DNA from: Pseudomonas sp. CHM02
Lineage (GTDB): Bacteria > Pseudomonadota > Gammaproteobacteria > Pseudomonadales > Pseudomonadaceae
Length of the DNA: 64,000 nucleotides
NCBI RefSeq assembly: GCF_000612585.1
Contig: NZ_JFCA01000019.1
Coordinates: 51,806 to 115,805 of the forward strand
Reading direction: 5' to 3'
Positions 45,835 to 54,353 of this stretch are shown here, piece by piece. Within the stretch, counting starts at the first letter, position 1; every line of letters begins with the position of its first letter. The notes under the pieces were generated by a model, which saw nothing but the letters and a program-made list of their open reading frames with translations, had not been told where the DNA came from and ran no database searches. The position numbers and the translations under genes are program-made.

Positions 45835-46524
45835 ATGGTTGGCAGGAGCATTCTGATTGTTGACGACGAAGCGCCCATCCGCGAGATGATCGCCGTTGCG
45901 TTGGAAATGGCCGGCTACGACTGCCTGGAGGCAGAGAACTCCCAGCAGGCCCATGCCATTATCGTCGACCGCAAGCCGGACCTGATCCTGCTGGACTGGA
46001 TGCTGCCCGGCACCTCCGGCATCGAACTGGCCCGCCGCCTCAAGCGTGACGAACTGACCGGGGACATCCCGATCATCATGCTCACCGCCAAAGGCGAAGA
46101 GGACAACAAGATCCAGGGCCTGGAAGTCGGCGCCGATGACTACATCACCAAGCCGTTTTCCCCACGCGAGCTGGTTGCACGCCTGAAGGCTGTACTGCGC
46201 CGCGCTGGCCCGACCGATGGCGAAGCGCCGATCGAAGTCGGCGGCCTGCTGCTGGACCCGATCAGCCACCGCGTGACCATCGACGGCAAGCCGGCCGAGA
46301 TGGGCCCGACCGAATACCGCCTGCTGCAATTCTTCATGACCCACCAGGAACGCGCCTACACCCGTGGCCAATTGCTGGACCAGGTGTGGGGCGGCAATGT
46401 GTATGTGGAAGAGCGCACCGTGGACGTGCATATCCGCCGCCTGCGCAAAGCCTTGGGCGATGCCTACGAGAATCTGGTACAAACCGTGCGCGGCACCGGT
46501 TATCGGTTTTCCACCAAGGGCTGA
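45835..46524 (+). CDS. phoB: Phosphate-regulon response regulator PhoB
   Basis: This 229-residue OmpR-family regulator has a receiver domain with Asp54 ([10 protein letters not shown]) and Lys106 (YITKPF), and a C-terminal winged helix ([20 protein letters not shown]). Phosphorylated PhoB binds Pho boxes to activate phosphate-starvation genes, including pst in this window. ATG 45835, preceded by AGAGG, gives the standard [12 protein letters not shown]; the ORF opens at 45814. Confidence 0.97.
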   Translation: MVGRSILIVDDEAPIREMIAVALEMAGYDCLEAENSQQAHAIIVDRKPDLILLDWMLPGTSGIELARRLKRDELTGDIPIIMLTAKGEEDNKIQGLEVGADDYITKPFSPRELVARLKAVLRRAGPTDGEAPIEVGGLLLDPISHRVTIDGKPAEMGPTEYRLLQFFMTHQERAYTRGQLLDQVWGGNVYVEERTVDVHIRRLRKALGDAYENLVQTVRGTGYRFSTKG

Positions 46525-46569
46525 GCCCGTCGCCTCAAGACTTAACAGCTGACAAGGACGCATGTTCAA

Positions 46570-47892
46570 GTGAATCAAAACTGGCATGGCACCCTGATCC
46601 GCCACATGCTTTTGCTGATCACCGGCTGCCTGTTGGTGGGCCTGGTCAGTGGTTATTACGGCTGGAGCCTGGCAGTCGGCATTGCCCTTTATCTAGGCTG
46701 GACCCTCAAGCAACTGCTGCGCCTGCATGAATGGCTGCGCCAGCACAAACCCGACGAAGCACCGCCCGACGGCTACGGCCTGTGGGGCGAGGTGTTCGAC
46801 AGCATCTACCACCTGCAACGCCGCGACCAACGCGTGCGTGGGCGCCTGCAAGCGGTGATCGACCGGGTGCAGGAGTCCACCGCCGCGCTCAAGGACGCGG
46901 TGATCATGCTCGACAGCGACGGCAACCTCGAATGGTGGAACCGCGCCGCCGAGACCCTGCTGGGCCTCAAGACGCCGCAGGACAGCGGCCAGCCGGTGAC
47001 CAACCTGGTACGCCACCCGCGCTTCAAGGAGTACTTCGAACAGGAGAACTACGAAGAAGCCCTGGAAATCCCCTCGCCCACCAATGACCGCGTACGCATC
47101 CAGCTCTACCTGACGCGCTACGGCAACAATGAACACCTGATGCTGGTGCGCGACGTCACCCGCATCCACCAGCTGGAACAGATGCGCAAAGACTTCGTCG
47201 CCAACGTCTCCCACGAGTTGCGCACACCGCTGACGGTGATCTGCGGCTACCTGGAGACGCTGCTCGACAACGTCGACGAGATCAACCCGCGCTGGAGCCG
47301 GGCCCTGCAGCAAATGCAGCAGCAAGGCTCACGCATGCAGACGCTGCTCAACGACCTGCTGTTGCTGGCCAAGCTGGAGGCCACCGATTACCCGTCGGAC
47401 AACCACCCAGTGGCGGTGCAGAGCCTGTTGCAGACCATCAAGAACGACGCCCAGGCCCTCTCCGGCCAACGCGGGCAGCAGATCACCCTGGAAGCCGACC
47501 CGGCCGTCCTGCTCAAAGGCAGCGAAGGCGAGTTGCGCAGCGCGTTTTCCAACCTGGTGTTCAACGCGGTGAAATACACCCAGGACAAAGGCAATATCCG
47601 CATCCGCTGGTGGGCCGACGACCAGGGCGCGCACTTGAGCGTGCAGGACTCCGGCATCGGCATCGACGCCAAGCACCTGCCGCGCCTGACCGAGCGTTTC
47701 TACCGCGTCGACTCCAGCCGCAACTCCAACACCGGCGGCACCGGGCTTGGCCTGGCGATCGTCAAGCACGTGCTGCTGCGCCACCGTGCACGCCTGGAAA
47801 TCAGCAGCGTGCTGGGCCATGGCAGTACGTTCACCTGCCATTTTCCGCCGACGCAGGTGACCCGTTCGCGAGCCCTCAGCAACGACGAGTAA
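46570..47892 (+). CDS. phoR: Phosphate-regulon sensor kinase PhoR
   Basis: This 440-residue histidine kinase has a membrane-embedded N-terminus (about residues 12-48), a PAS domain (about 98-200), the phosphoacceptor His215 (FVANVSHELRTPL) and an ATP-binding domain with DSGIGIDAKHLPRLTERFY and TGLGLAI. It lacks a periplasmic sensor, as expected, since phosphate status is read from PstSCAB through PhoU. The start is GTG 46570, 45 bp after phoB. Confidence 0.96.
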   Translation: MNQNWHGTLIRHMLLLITGCLLVGLVSGYYGWSLAVGIALYLGWTLKQLLRLHEWLRQHKPDEAPPDGYGLWGEVFDSIYHLQRRDQRVRGRLQAVIDRVQESTAALKDAVIMLDSDGNLEWWNRAAETLLGLKTPQDSGQPVTNLVRHPRFKEYFEQENYEEALEIPSPTNDRVRIQLYLTRYGNNEHLMLVRDVTRIHQLEQMRKDFVANVSHELRTPLTVICGYLETLLDNVDEINPRWSRALQQMQQQGSRMQTLLNDLLLLAKLEATDYPSDNHPVAVQSLLQTIKNDAQALSGQRGQQITLEADPAVLLKGSEGELRSAFSNLVFNAVKYTQDKGNIRIRWWADDQGAHLSVQDSGIGIDAKHLPRLTERFYRVDSSRNSNTGGTGLGLAIVKHVLLRHRARLEISSVLGHGSTFTCHFPPTQVTRSRALSNDE

Positions 47893-47915
47893 TCCAAATA
47901 CACCACGGGCCTAAA

Positions 47916-48004
47916 TGTGGGAGGGGGCTTGCCCCCGATGGCGGCGGGTCAGATATGAATGTGCTGCCTGACATACTGCCATCGGGGGCAAGCCCCCTCC
48001 CACA
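47916..48004. repeat. REP/BIME element after phoR
   Basis: TGTGGGAGGGGGCTTGCCCCCGATGG and its near-perfect inverted copy CCATCGGGGGCAAGCCCCCTCCCACA flank about 37 bp. It is a C-rich variant of the REP arms seen elsewhere in the window and may terminate or stabilise the phoBR transcript. Confidence 0.9.
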
Positions 48005-48161
48005 GTGGGCCGGTGTTGTTTTTGAGAGGGCACTCCAAGTCCCGCCGGGCAGTGGGCACTAGGCAAGCGCCCGATCAGCCGCTACATTGGCCGACTTGCG
48101 CCTGCCTTTCAGGCCCACCTGCCACCCCTTACTGAACATACGGAACCTGCAAAACCCCATC

Positions 48162-49502
48162 ATGGACCCTTCCCCTGGTATCACCCTCGCTACACTCTTC
48201 GCCGACTTCGGCATGATTCTTTTTGCACTGATCCTGGTACTGCTCAACGGTTTCTTCGTTGCGGCCGAATTTGCCATGGTCAAACTGCGCGCCACCCGGG
48301 TCGAGGCCATCGCCCACAAGAACGGCTGGCGCGGGCAGATCCTGCGCACCGTGCACAGCCAACTCGACGCTTACCTGTCGGCCTGCCAGCTGGGTATCAC
48401 CCTCGCCTCCCTGGGCCTGGGCTGGGTGGGCGAGCCGGCGTTTGCGCACATCCTCGAGCCGCTGCTGGGCGCCGTGGGCGTCGAGTCGCCGGAGGTGATC
48501 AAGGGCGTGTCGTTCTTCGCCGCGTTCTTCGTGATTTCCTACCTGCACATCGTGGTCGGTGAGCTGGCGCCCAAGTCCTGGGCGATTCGCAAGCCCGAGC
48601 TGCTGTCGCTGTGGACGGCGGTGCCGCTGTACCTGTTCTACTGGGCCATGTACCCGGCGATCTACCTGCTCAACGCCAGCGCCAACGCCATCCTGCGCAT
48701 CGCCGGCCAAGGCGAGCCCGGCCCGCACCATGAACACCATTACAGCCGCGAAGAACTCAAGCTGATCCTGCACTCAAGCCGTGGCCAGGACCCGAGCGAC
48801 CAGGGCATGCGTGTACTGGCTTCTGCCGTGGAAATGGGCGAGCTGGAAGTGGTGGACTGGGCCAACTCCAGGGAAGACCTGGTCACCCTGGATTTCAACG
48901 CCCCGCTCAAGGAAATCCTCGCGCTGTTCCGTCGTCACAAATTCAGCCGTTACCCGGTGTATGACGCGGTGCGCAACGAGTTCGTGGGCCTGCTGCACAT
49001 CAAGGACCTGCTGCTGGAACTGGCAGCCCTGGACCACATTCCCGAGTCGTTCAACCTGGCGGAGCTGACCCGCCCGCTGGAGCGTGTGTCGCGGCACATG
49101 CCGTTGTCGCAGTTGCTGGAGCAGTTCCGCAAAGGCGGCGCGCATTTCGCCCTGGTGGAAGAAGCCGACGGCAAGATCATCGGCTACCTCACCATGGAAG
49201 ACGTGCTGGAAGTGCTGGTGGGCGATATCCAGGACGAACACCGCAAGGCCGAACGCGGCATCCTGGCCTATCAGCCGGGCAAGTTGCTGGTGCGAGGCGA
49301 TACCCCGCTGTTCAAGGTCGAACGCCTGCTGGGTGTGGACCTGGACCACATCGAAGCCGAAACCCTGGCCGGCCTGATCTACGACACCCTCAAGCGCGTG
49401 CCGGAAGAGGAAGAAGTGCTGGAGGTCGAAGGCTTGCGGATCATCATCAAGAAGATGAAAGGGCCAAAGATCGTGTTGGCCAAGGTGCTGTTGCTCGACT
49501 GA
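48162..49502 (+). CDS. CorC/HlyC-family membrane protein (DUF21-CBS-CorC)
   Basis: This 446-residue protein has an N-terminal DUF21 membrane domain with about four spans (residues 10-200), a CBS pair (about 220-345, including KFSRYPVYDAVRNEFVGLLH and FALVEEADGKIIGYLTMEDV) and a C-terminal CorC_HlyC domain (about 360-446). The family is linked to divalent cation (Mg or Co) efflux, though often annotated as hemolysin. ATG 48162 is preferred to TTG 48087. The same gene follows phoR in P. aeruginosa. Confidence 0.88.
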   Translation: MDPSPGITLATLFADFGMILFALILVLLNGFFVAAEFAMVKLRATRVEAIAHKNGWRGQILRTVHSQLDAYLSACQLGITLASLGLGWVGEPAFAHILEPLLGAVGVESPEVIKGVSFFAAFFVISYLHIVVGELAPKSWAIRKPELLSLWTAVPLYLFYWAMYPAIYLLNASANAILRIAGQGEPGPHHEHHYSREELKLILHSSRGQDPSDQGMRVLASAVEMGELEVVDWANSREDLVTLDFNAPLKEILALFRRHKFSRYPVYDAVRNEFVGLLHIKDLLLELAALDHIPESFNLAELTRPLERVSRHMPLSQLLEQFRKGGAHFALVEEADGKIIGYLTMEDVLEVLVGDIQDEHRKAERGILAYQPGKLLVRGDTPLFKVERLLGVDLDHIEAETLAGLIYDTLKRVPEEEEVLEVEGLRIIIKKMKGPKIVLAKVLLLD

Positions 49503-49743
49503 GCCCCCGAAACCCCGTGCAGGAGCCCATGGCATAGCGGGGGTTTGGCCTCGGTATGGCTGAAGGTGCCGTTGGGGGCATCGGGTCGACACGGCGACCG
49601 TTGCCAGCCCGCGGCACAGCGGCAAGCGCTGAACGGCAGGCTGGCAAGGGATCATGACAAGGCTGTGTGCGGCAATGACCCTATGGGCAGCGGGCTTTCC
49701 GTGGCGAACCTGCTCCCACACGGGACAGATGTCGCCCTACAGA

Positions 49744-50655
49744 TCAGGCACCCGGCACAAAATGCTTCTGCGCTGTACCACGTGCGATCAGGCGGGAGAT
49801 GTAATCGAGCTTCTGCGCGTCCTGATCGATGAACCGGAAGGTCAGTTGCAGCCAATCGCTGTCCGGCTTGGGTTCGAAGGCGACGATGGCGTGCAGGTAG
49901 CCGTTGAGACGTGCCACTTCGGCGTTCTCACCTTGCTCCAGGTCGAGTACCGCGCTTTCCAGTACCTGAGGCAGGACTTCGCCGCGACGGACCACCAGCA
50001 ATGCTTCCTTGATGCTCAGCGCCTTGATCACGCACTGCTGGATGCCGCTGGACAGGCGCAATTGGCCCTGGCCACGACCGCCAGCCGGCGCCGCCGTAAC
50101 CGGAGCTTGCACCGGTGGGCTATTGAGCAGGCCTTTGCTGGGCGCAGGTGCAGGCGTTGCCGCCGGGGCCGCGCGCACGGCTTCGGGCTTGCCGCCGGTC
50201 AGGGCGCTGAGGGAATCGTTGCCGAAGGCCGAGTTCATCTTGGTCGGCGCGCTGGCGATCAGGGCGTCGAGACGGCCGATCTTGTGCAGGGCCTGCTTGA
50301 CCTTGTTCAGCAACTGCTCGTTGGTGAACGGTTTGCTGACGTAGCCGGAAACACCGGCCTGGATGGCCTGGACCACGTTTTCCTTGTCGCCGCGGCTGGT
50401 TACCATCACGAACGGCATGGCCTTGAGGTGCGCCTGTTCGCGACACCACGTCAACAGCTCTAGCCCGGACATCTCCGGCATTTCCCAGTCACACAGCACC
50501 AGGTCGAACGTCTCGCGCATCAGGATGGCCTGGGCCTTTTTGCCGTTCACCGCATCTTCGATCTTGATACCCGGGAAGTAGTTGCGCAGGCACTTCTTCA
50601 CCAAGTCGCGGATAAACGAGGCGTCATCCACCACCAACACACTGACTTTACTCAT
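49744..50655 (-). CDS. Response regulator with PilZ-like C-terminal domain
   Basis: This 303-residue protein has a CheY-type receiver (residues 1-125, Asp56 in LVLCDWEMPEMSG, Lys in YVSKPF), an Ala/Pro-rich linker (about 150-195) and a C-terminal domain (about 200-303) whose end (QLTFRFIDQDAQKLDYISRL) resembles PilZ. I cannot see the canonical RxxxR c-di-GMP motif, so nucleotide binding is doubtful. No kinase gene is adjacent. It lies between the CorC-type gene and phoU, as in P. aeruginosa. The 241 bp downstream, to the CorC gene, show no other gene. Confidence 0.78.
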   Translation of the reverse strand: MSKVSVLVVDDASFIRDLVKKCLRNYFPGIKIEDAVNGKKAQAILMRETFDLVLCDWEMPEMSGLELLTWCREQAHLKAMPFVMVTSRGDKENVVQAIQAGVSGYVSKPFTNEQLLNKVKQALHKIGRLDALIASAPTKMNSAFGNDSLSALTGGKPEAVRAAPAATPAPAPSKGLLNSPPVQAPVTAAPAGGRGQGQLRLSSGIQQCVIKALSIKEALLVVRRGEVLPQVLESAVLDLEQGENAEVARLNGYLHAIVAFEPKPDSDWLQLTFRFIDQDAQKLDYISRLIARGTAQKHFVPGA

Positions 50656-50773
50656 CGACCCTATATCCTATAAAAACCGCGGCACGCAGAACGCCTGACT
50701 AATGGCATTTTGCCAAAACTCTGTAGTCACGGCGGGACTTTCTTTCGCCCGGCGTGCAATAAATTCAGCAACC

Positions 50774-50807
50774 ACAAACAAAAACGCCCGGCCAAAGGCC
50801 GGGCGTT
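50774..50807 (-). terminator. Rho-independent terminator of the pst-phoU operon
   Basis: On the minus strand AACGCCCGGCC-TTT-GGCCGGGCGTT is a perfect 11-bp stem followed by TTTGTTTGT. It lies 17 bp after the phoU stop and should end the pstCAB-phoU message. Confidence 0.92.
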
Positions 50808-50823
50808 AATTTCTCGGGCAATC

Positions 50824-51585
50824 TTACTTATCGTCCGTTTCGCCCGGAACATTAGGGATTAGATCGGCCGAACCTTCAACTTCGGCCTTCATGCGCTTAA
50901 GCCCCATGTGCCGTACGTCGGTCCCGCGCACCAGGTAAATCACCAGTTCGGAGATATTGCGCGCGTGGTCGCCGATGCGCTCCAGGGAACGCAGCACCCA
51001 GATAATGCTCAAGACCCGCGAGATAGAGCGTGGATCTTCCATCATGTAGGTCGCGAGTTCACGCAGTGCGGTCTTGTATTCGCGGTCGATGATCTTGTCG
51101 TACTGGGCCACCGACAACGCCAACTCGGCGTCGAAGCGGGCGAAGGCGTCGAGGGCATCACGCACCATGTTACGCACTTGGTCGCCAATGTGGCGCACTT
51201 CCACGTAACCACGCGGCGCCTCGCCTTCTTCGCACAGCTGGATGGCGCGGCGGGCGATCTTGGTGGCTTCGTCGCCGATGCGCTCCAGGTCGATCACCGA
51301 CTTGGAGATGCTGATGATCAAACGCAGGTCGGACGCCGCCGGCTGGCGACGGGCGAGAATGCGCAGGCATTCTTCGTCGATGTTGCGTTCCATCTGGTTG
51401 ATCTGGTCGTCGATCTCGCGCACTTGCTGGGCCAGGCCCGAGTCAGCCTCGATCAGCGCGGTGACGGCGTCGTTGACTTGCTTCTCCACCAGCCCGCCCA
51501 TCGCCAGGAGGTGGCTGCGCACTTCCTCAAGCTCGGCGTTGAACTGCGCGGAGATGTGATGGGTAAGGCCTTCTTTGCTAATCAT
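50824..51585 (-). CDS. phoU: Phosphate signalling protein PhoU
   Basis: This 253-residue protein has two three-helix PhoU bundles; recognisable segments are QFNAELEEVRSHLLAMGGLV, RQPAASDLRLIISISKSVID and LERIGDHARNISELVIYL. PhoU connects the Pst transporter to PhoR, keeping PhoB off when phosphate is plentiful. It is the last gene of the pst operon, 70 bp after pstB. Confidence 0.97.
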   Translation of the reverse strand: MISKEGLTHHISAQFNAELEEVRSHLLAMGGLVEKQVNDAVTALIEADSGLAQQVREIDDQINQMERNIDEECLRILARRQPAASDLRLIISISKSVIDLERIGDEATKIARRAIQLCEEGEAPRGYVEVRHIGDQVRNMVRDALDAFARFDAELALSVAQYDKIIDREYKTALRELATYMMEDPRSISRVLSIIWVLRSLERIGDHARNISELVIYLVRGTDVRHMGLKRMKAEVEGSADLIPNVPGETDDK

Positions 51586-51655
51586 GTTGGCGTCCTTGGA
51601 GCGTCCGGTAAGGTGCGGAGAACCGCAGCGTCAGTGCAATCAGAACCACAGCTTC

Positions 51656-52489
51656 CTAGCCATAGCGACCGGTGATGTAGTCTTCGGTCTGCTTCTTCGC
51701 CGGATTGGTGAACAGGGTGTCGGTGTCGCCAAACTCCACCAGCTTGCCCATGTACATGAACGCGGTGTAGTCGGAAACCCGCGCCGCCTGTTGCATGTTG
51801 TGGGTCACGATGACGATGGTGAACTTGGACTTGAGCTCGTAGATCAGTTCTTCGACTTTCAGCGTCGAGATCGGGTCGAGTGCCGAGCAGGGTTCGTCGA
51901 GCAGCAGTACTTCCGGCTCAACCGCGATGGTGCGGGCAATGACCAGGCGCTGCTGCTGGCCGCCGGACAGGCCGAGTGCCGAATCATGCAGACGGTCTTT
52001 CACTTCATCCCACAGCGCCGCACCCTTGAGGGCCCACTCAACGGCTTCGTCGAGGATGCGTTTCTTGTTGATGCCCTGGATGCGCAGGCCGTAGACCACG
52101 TTTTCGTAGATGGTCTTGGGGAACGGGTTGGGCTTCTGGAACACCATGCCCACGCGGCGGCGCAGCTCGGCCACGTCTTCGCCCTTGCGGTAGATGTTGG
52201 TGCCGTAGAGGTTGATGGCACCGTCCACGCGGCAGCCGTCCACCAGGTCGTTCATGCGGTTGAAGGTGCGCAGCAGCGTGGACTTGCCGCAGCCCGACGG
52301 GCCGATGAAGGCGGTCACGCGCTGCTTGGGGATGTTCATGCTGACGTCGAACAGCGCCTGCTTTTCACCGTAGTACAGGCTCAGGCCCGGCACTTCGATG
52401 GCCACGGTTTCCTGGGCCAGGCTCAGGCTCTGTTTGTCGCGACCCAGGGCAGACATGTTGATGCCGTGGGTGTGGGTGTCTTGTTGCAT
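51656..52489 (-). CDS. pstB: Phosphate ABC transporter ATPase PstB
   Basis: This 277-residue ATPase has a Walker [10 protein letters not shown], signature [19 protein letters not shown], Walker [14 protein letters not shown] and switch histidine in [12 protein letters not shown]. The Q-loop reads [16 protein letters not shown], typical of PstB. A 30-residue N-terminal extension precedes the family core, which is common in pseudomonads; ATG 52456 (MSALG) is an alternative start. Confidence 0.97.
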   Translation of the reverse strand: MQQDTHTHGINMSALGRDKQSLSLAQETVAIEVPGLSLYYGEKQALFDVSMNIPKQRVTAFIGPSGCGKSTLLRTFNRMNDLVDGCRVDGAINLYGTNIYRKGEDVAELRRRVGMVFQKPNPFPKTIYENVVYGLRIQGINKKRILDEAVEWALKGAALWDEVKDRLHDSALGLSGGQQQRLVIARTIAVEPEVLLLDEPCSALDPISTLKVEELIYELKSKFTIVIVTHNMQQAARVSDYTAFMYMGKLVEFGDTDTLFTNPAKKQTEDYITGRYG

Positions 52490-52567
52490 GGGATGCTCCC
52501 TGTGCTACCAATTCGTTGTGTTGAACCGCCGGGGCGATCTACTCAAATTTTGTGTCTGACGCTGGCC

Positions 52568-52659
52568 CCTGTGGGAGCTGGCTTGCCTGCGATGCGGGCG
52601 GCGCGGTGTTTCAGTCAAACCGCGGTGATGCCATCGCAGGCAAGGCCAGCTCCCACAGG
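52568..52659. repeat. REP/BIME element between pstA and pstB
   Basis: CCTGTGGGAGCTGGCTTGCCTGCGAT and ATCGCAGGCAAGGCCAGCTCCCACAGG face each other around a GCGGTGTTTCAGTCAAACCGC inner stem. Inside an operon such elements can alter the relative amounts of upstream and downstream mRNA; that is inference here. Confidence 0.9.
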
Positions 52660-52667
52660 GGGCCGTG

Positions 52668-54338
52668 TTAGCTGTCCAACGCTTTGTATTTTTCGCGCAG
52701 GTGGTTACGGATCCACACCGCCGACAAGTTGAGCGTGGCGATCACCAGCACCAGCAGCAAAGCGGTGGCGTACACCAGCGGCCGCGCGGCTTCGACGTTG
52801 GGGCTCTGGAAGCCGACGTCATAGATATGGAAGCCCAGGTGCATGATCTTCTGGTCCAGGTGCAGGTACGGGTAGTTGCCATCCAGCGGCAGTGACGGCG
52901 CCAGTTTCACCACGCCGACCAGCATCAGCGGCGCCACTTCACCGGCGGCGCGGGCCACGGCGAGGATCATGCCGGTCATCATCGCCGGGCTGGCCATCGG
53001 CAGCACGATCTTCCACAGCGTTTCCGCCTTGGTCGCGCCGAGTGCCAGGGAGCCTTCACGGACGGTACGAGGAATCCGCGCCAGGCCTTCTTCGGTGGCC
53101 ACGATCACCACCGGCACCGCCAGCAGCGCCAGGGTCAGCGAGGCCCACAACAGGCCCGGGGTACCGAAGGTCGGGGCCGGCAGGGCTTCGGCGAAGAACA
53201 GGCGGTCAACCGAACCGCCCAATACATACACGAAGAAGCCCAGGCCGAACACGCCGTAGACGATGGCCGGTACACCGGCCAGGTTGTTCACGGCGATACG
53301 GATGACGCGGGTCAGGGTGTTCTGCTTGGCGTATTCACGCAGGTACACCGCCGCCAGCACGCCAAAAGGAGTGACGATCATCGCCATGATCAGGGTCATC
53401 ATCACGGTGCCGAAGATAGCCGGGAAGATCCCGCCTTCGGTGTTGGCTTCCCGTGGGTCATCGCTGAGGAATTCCCAGACCTTGCTGAAGTAGAAGCCGA
53501 CCTTGGTGATCGTACCCATGGCATTCGGCTGGTAGGCGTGCACCACTTTGCCGATGCCGATTTCGACTTCCTTGCCGTTGCCGTCGCGGGCAGTCAGCGC
53601 GTCGCGGTTGAACTGGGCGTGCAGGTCGGCCAGGCGGGCTTCGATGTCTTGGTAACGGGCATTCAGCTCGGCGCGGTCAGCATCCATGTCGGCCTGGGCG
53701 GCGGCGTCGAGCTTGCCTTCCAGCTCCAGCTTGCGGCCGTGAAGGCGGATGCGCTCCAAACCGGCGTTGATCGCGCCGATGTCGGATTTTTCCAGGGTTT
53801 TGAGTTGAGCGGCGAGCTTGTTGACGCGATCCACACGGGCCTGCAGCTCCGGCCATGCGGCTTCGCCTTCGGCGATGACCTTGCCATCCTGCTTGACGTT
53901 GACCAGGGTGCCGTAGAAGTTGCCCCACTCACGACGCTCGATGGTCATCAGGTTCGCCGGCGTGGTCTGGTCCTTGAGCCACTCGCCGACGATCCAGGTG
54001 AAGTCGTTGCCGTTCAGGTCGCGGTTGCCGACCTTGATCAGCTCGCGGGTCATAAACTCCGGGCCTTGGTCCGGCACCGGCAGGCCTGCGCTTTTCAGGC
54101 GCTCGCGGGGGACTTCTTCTTTCTGCACCACTTCGCCGATGACGATATGGTTTGCCTGGCCCGGCACGTTGTAGTTGGCCTGGATCAGGTCGGCCGGCCA
54201 GAAGTGGCCCAAGCCACGCACGGCGATCACCGCCAGCAAACCAATGGTCATGATGACCGCGATGGACACCGCGCCACCACTGATCCAGACGCCGGGGGCG
54301 CCGCTCTTGAACCATCCATTCAGGGAGTTCTGTTTCAC
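52668..54338 (-). CDS. pstA: Phosphate ABC transporter permease PstA (extended form)
   Basis: This 556-residue permease is about twice the length of E. coli PstA. One N-terminal span (about residues 18-42) is followed by a large mostly helical segment to about 290, with coiled-coil character near 155-245. The BPD permease core follows (FGVLAAVYLREYAKQNTLTR, EGLARIPRTVREGSLALGAT). The extended form is usual in pseudomonads. ATG 54338 lies 15 bp after pstC. Confidence 0.93.
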   Translation of the reverse strand: MKQNSLNGWFKSGAPGVWISGGAVSIAVIMTIGLLAVIAVRGLGHFWPADLIQANYNVPGQANHIVIGEVVQKEEVPRERLKSAGLPVPDQGPEFMTRELIKVGNRDLNGNDFTWIVGEWLKDQTTPANLMTIERREWGNFYGTLVNVKQDGKVIAEGEAAWPELQARVDRVNKLAAQLKTLEKSDIGAINAGLERIRLHGRKLELEGKLDAAAQADMDADRAELNARYQDIEARLADLHAQFNRDALTARDGNGKEVEIGIGKVVHAYQPNAMGTITKVGFYFSKVWEFLSDDPREANTEGGIFPAIFGTVMMTLIMAMIVTPFGVLAAVYLREYAKQNTLTRVIRIAVNNLAGVPAIVYGVFGLGFFVYVLGGSVDRLFFAEALPAPTFGTPGLLWASLTLALLAVPVVIVATEEGLARIPRTVREGSLALGATKAETLWKIVLPMASPAMMTGMILAVARAAGEVAPLMLVGVVKLAPSLPLDGNYPYLHLDQKIMHLGFHIYDVGFQSPNVEAARPLVYATALLLVLVIATLNLSAVWIRNHLREKYKALDS

Positions 54339-54353
54339 AGACTTCTACCTTTC

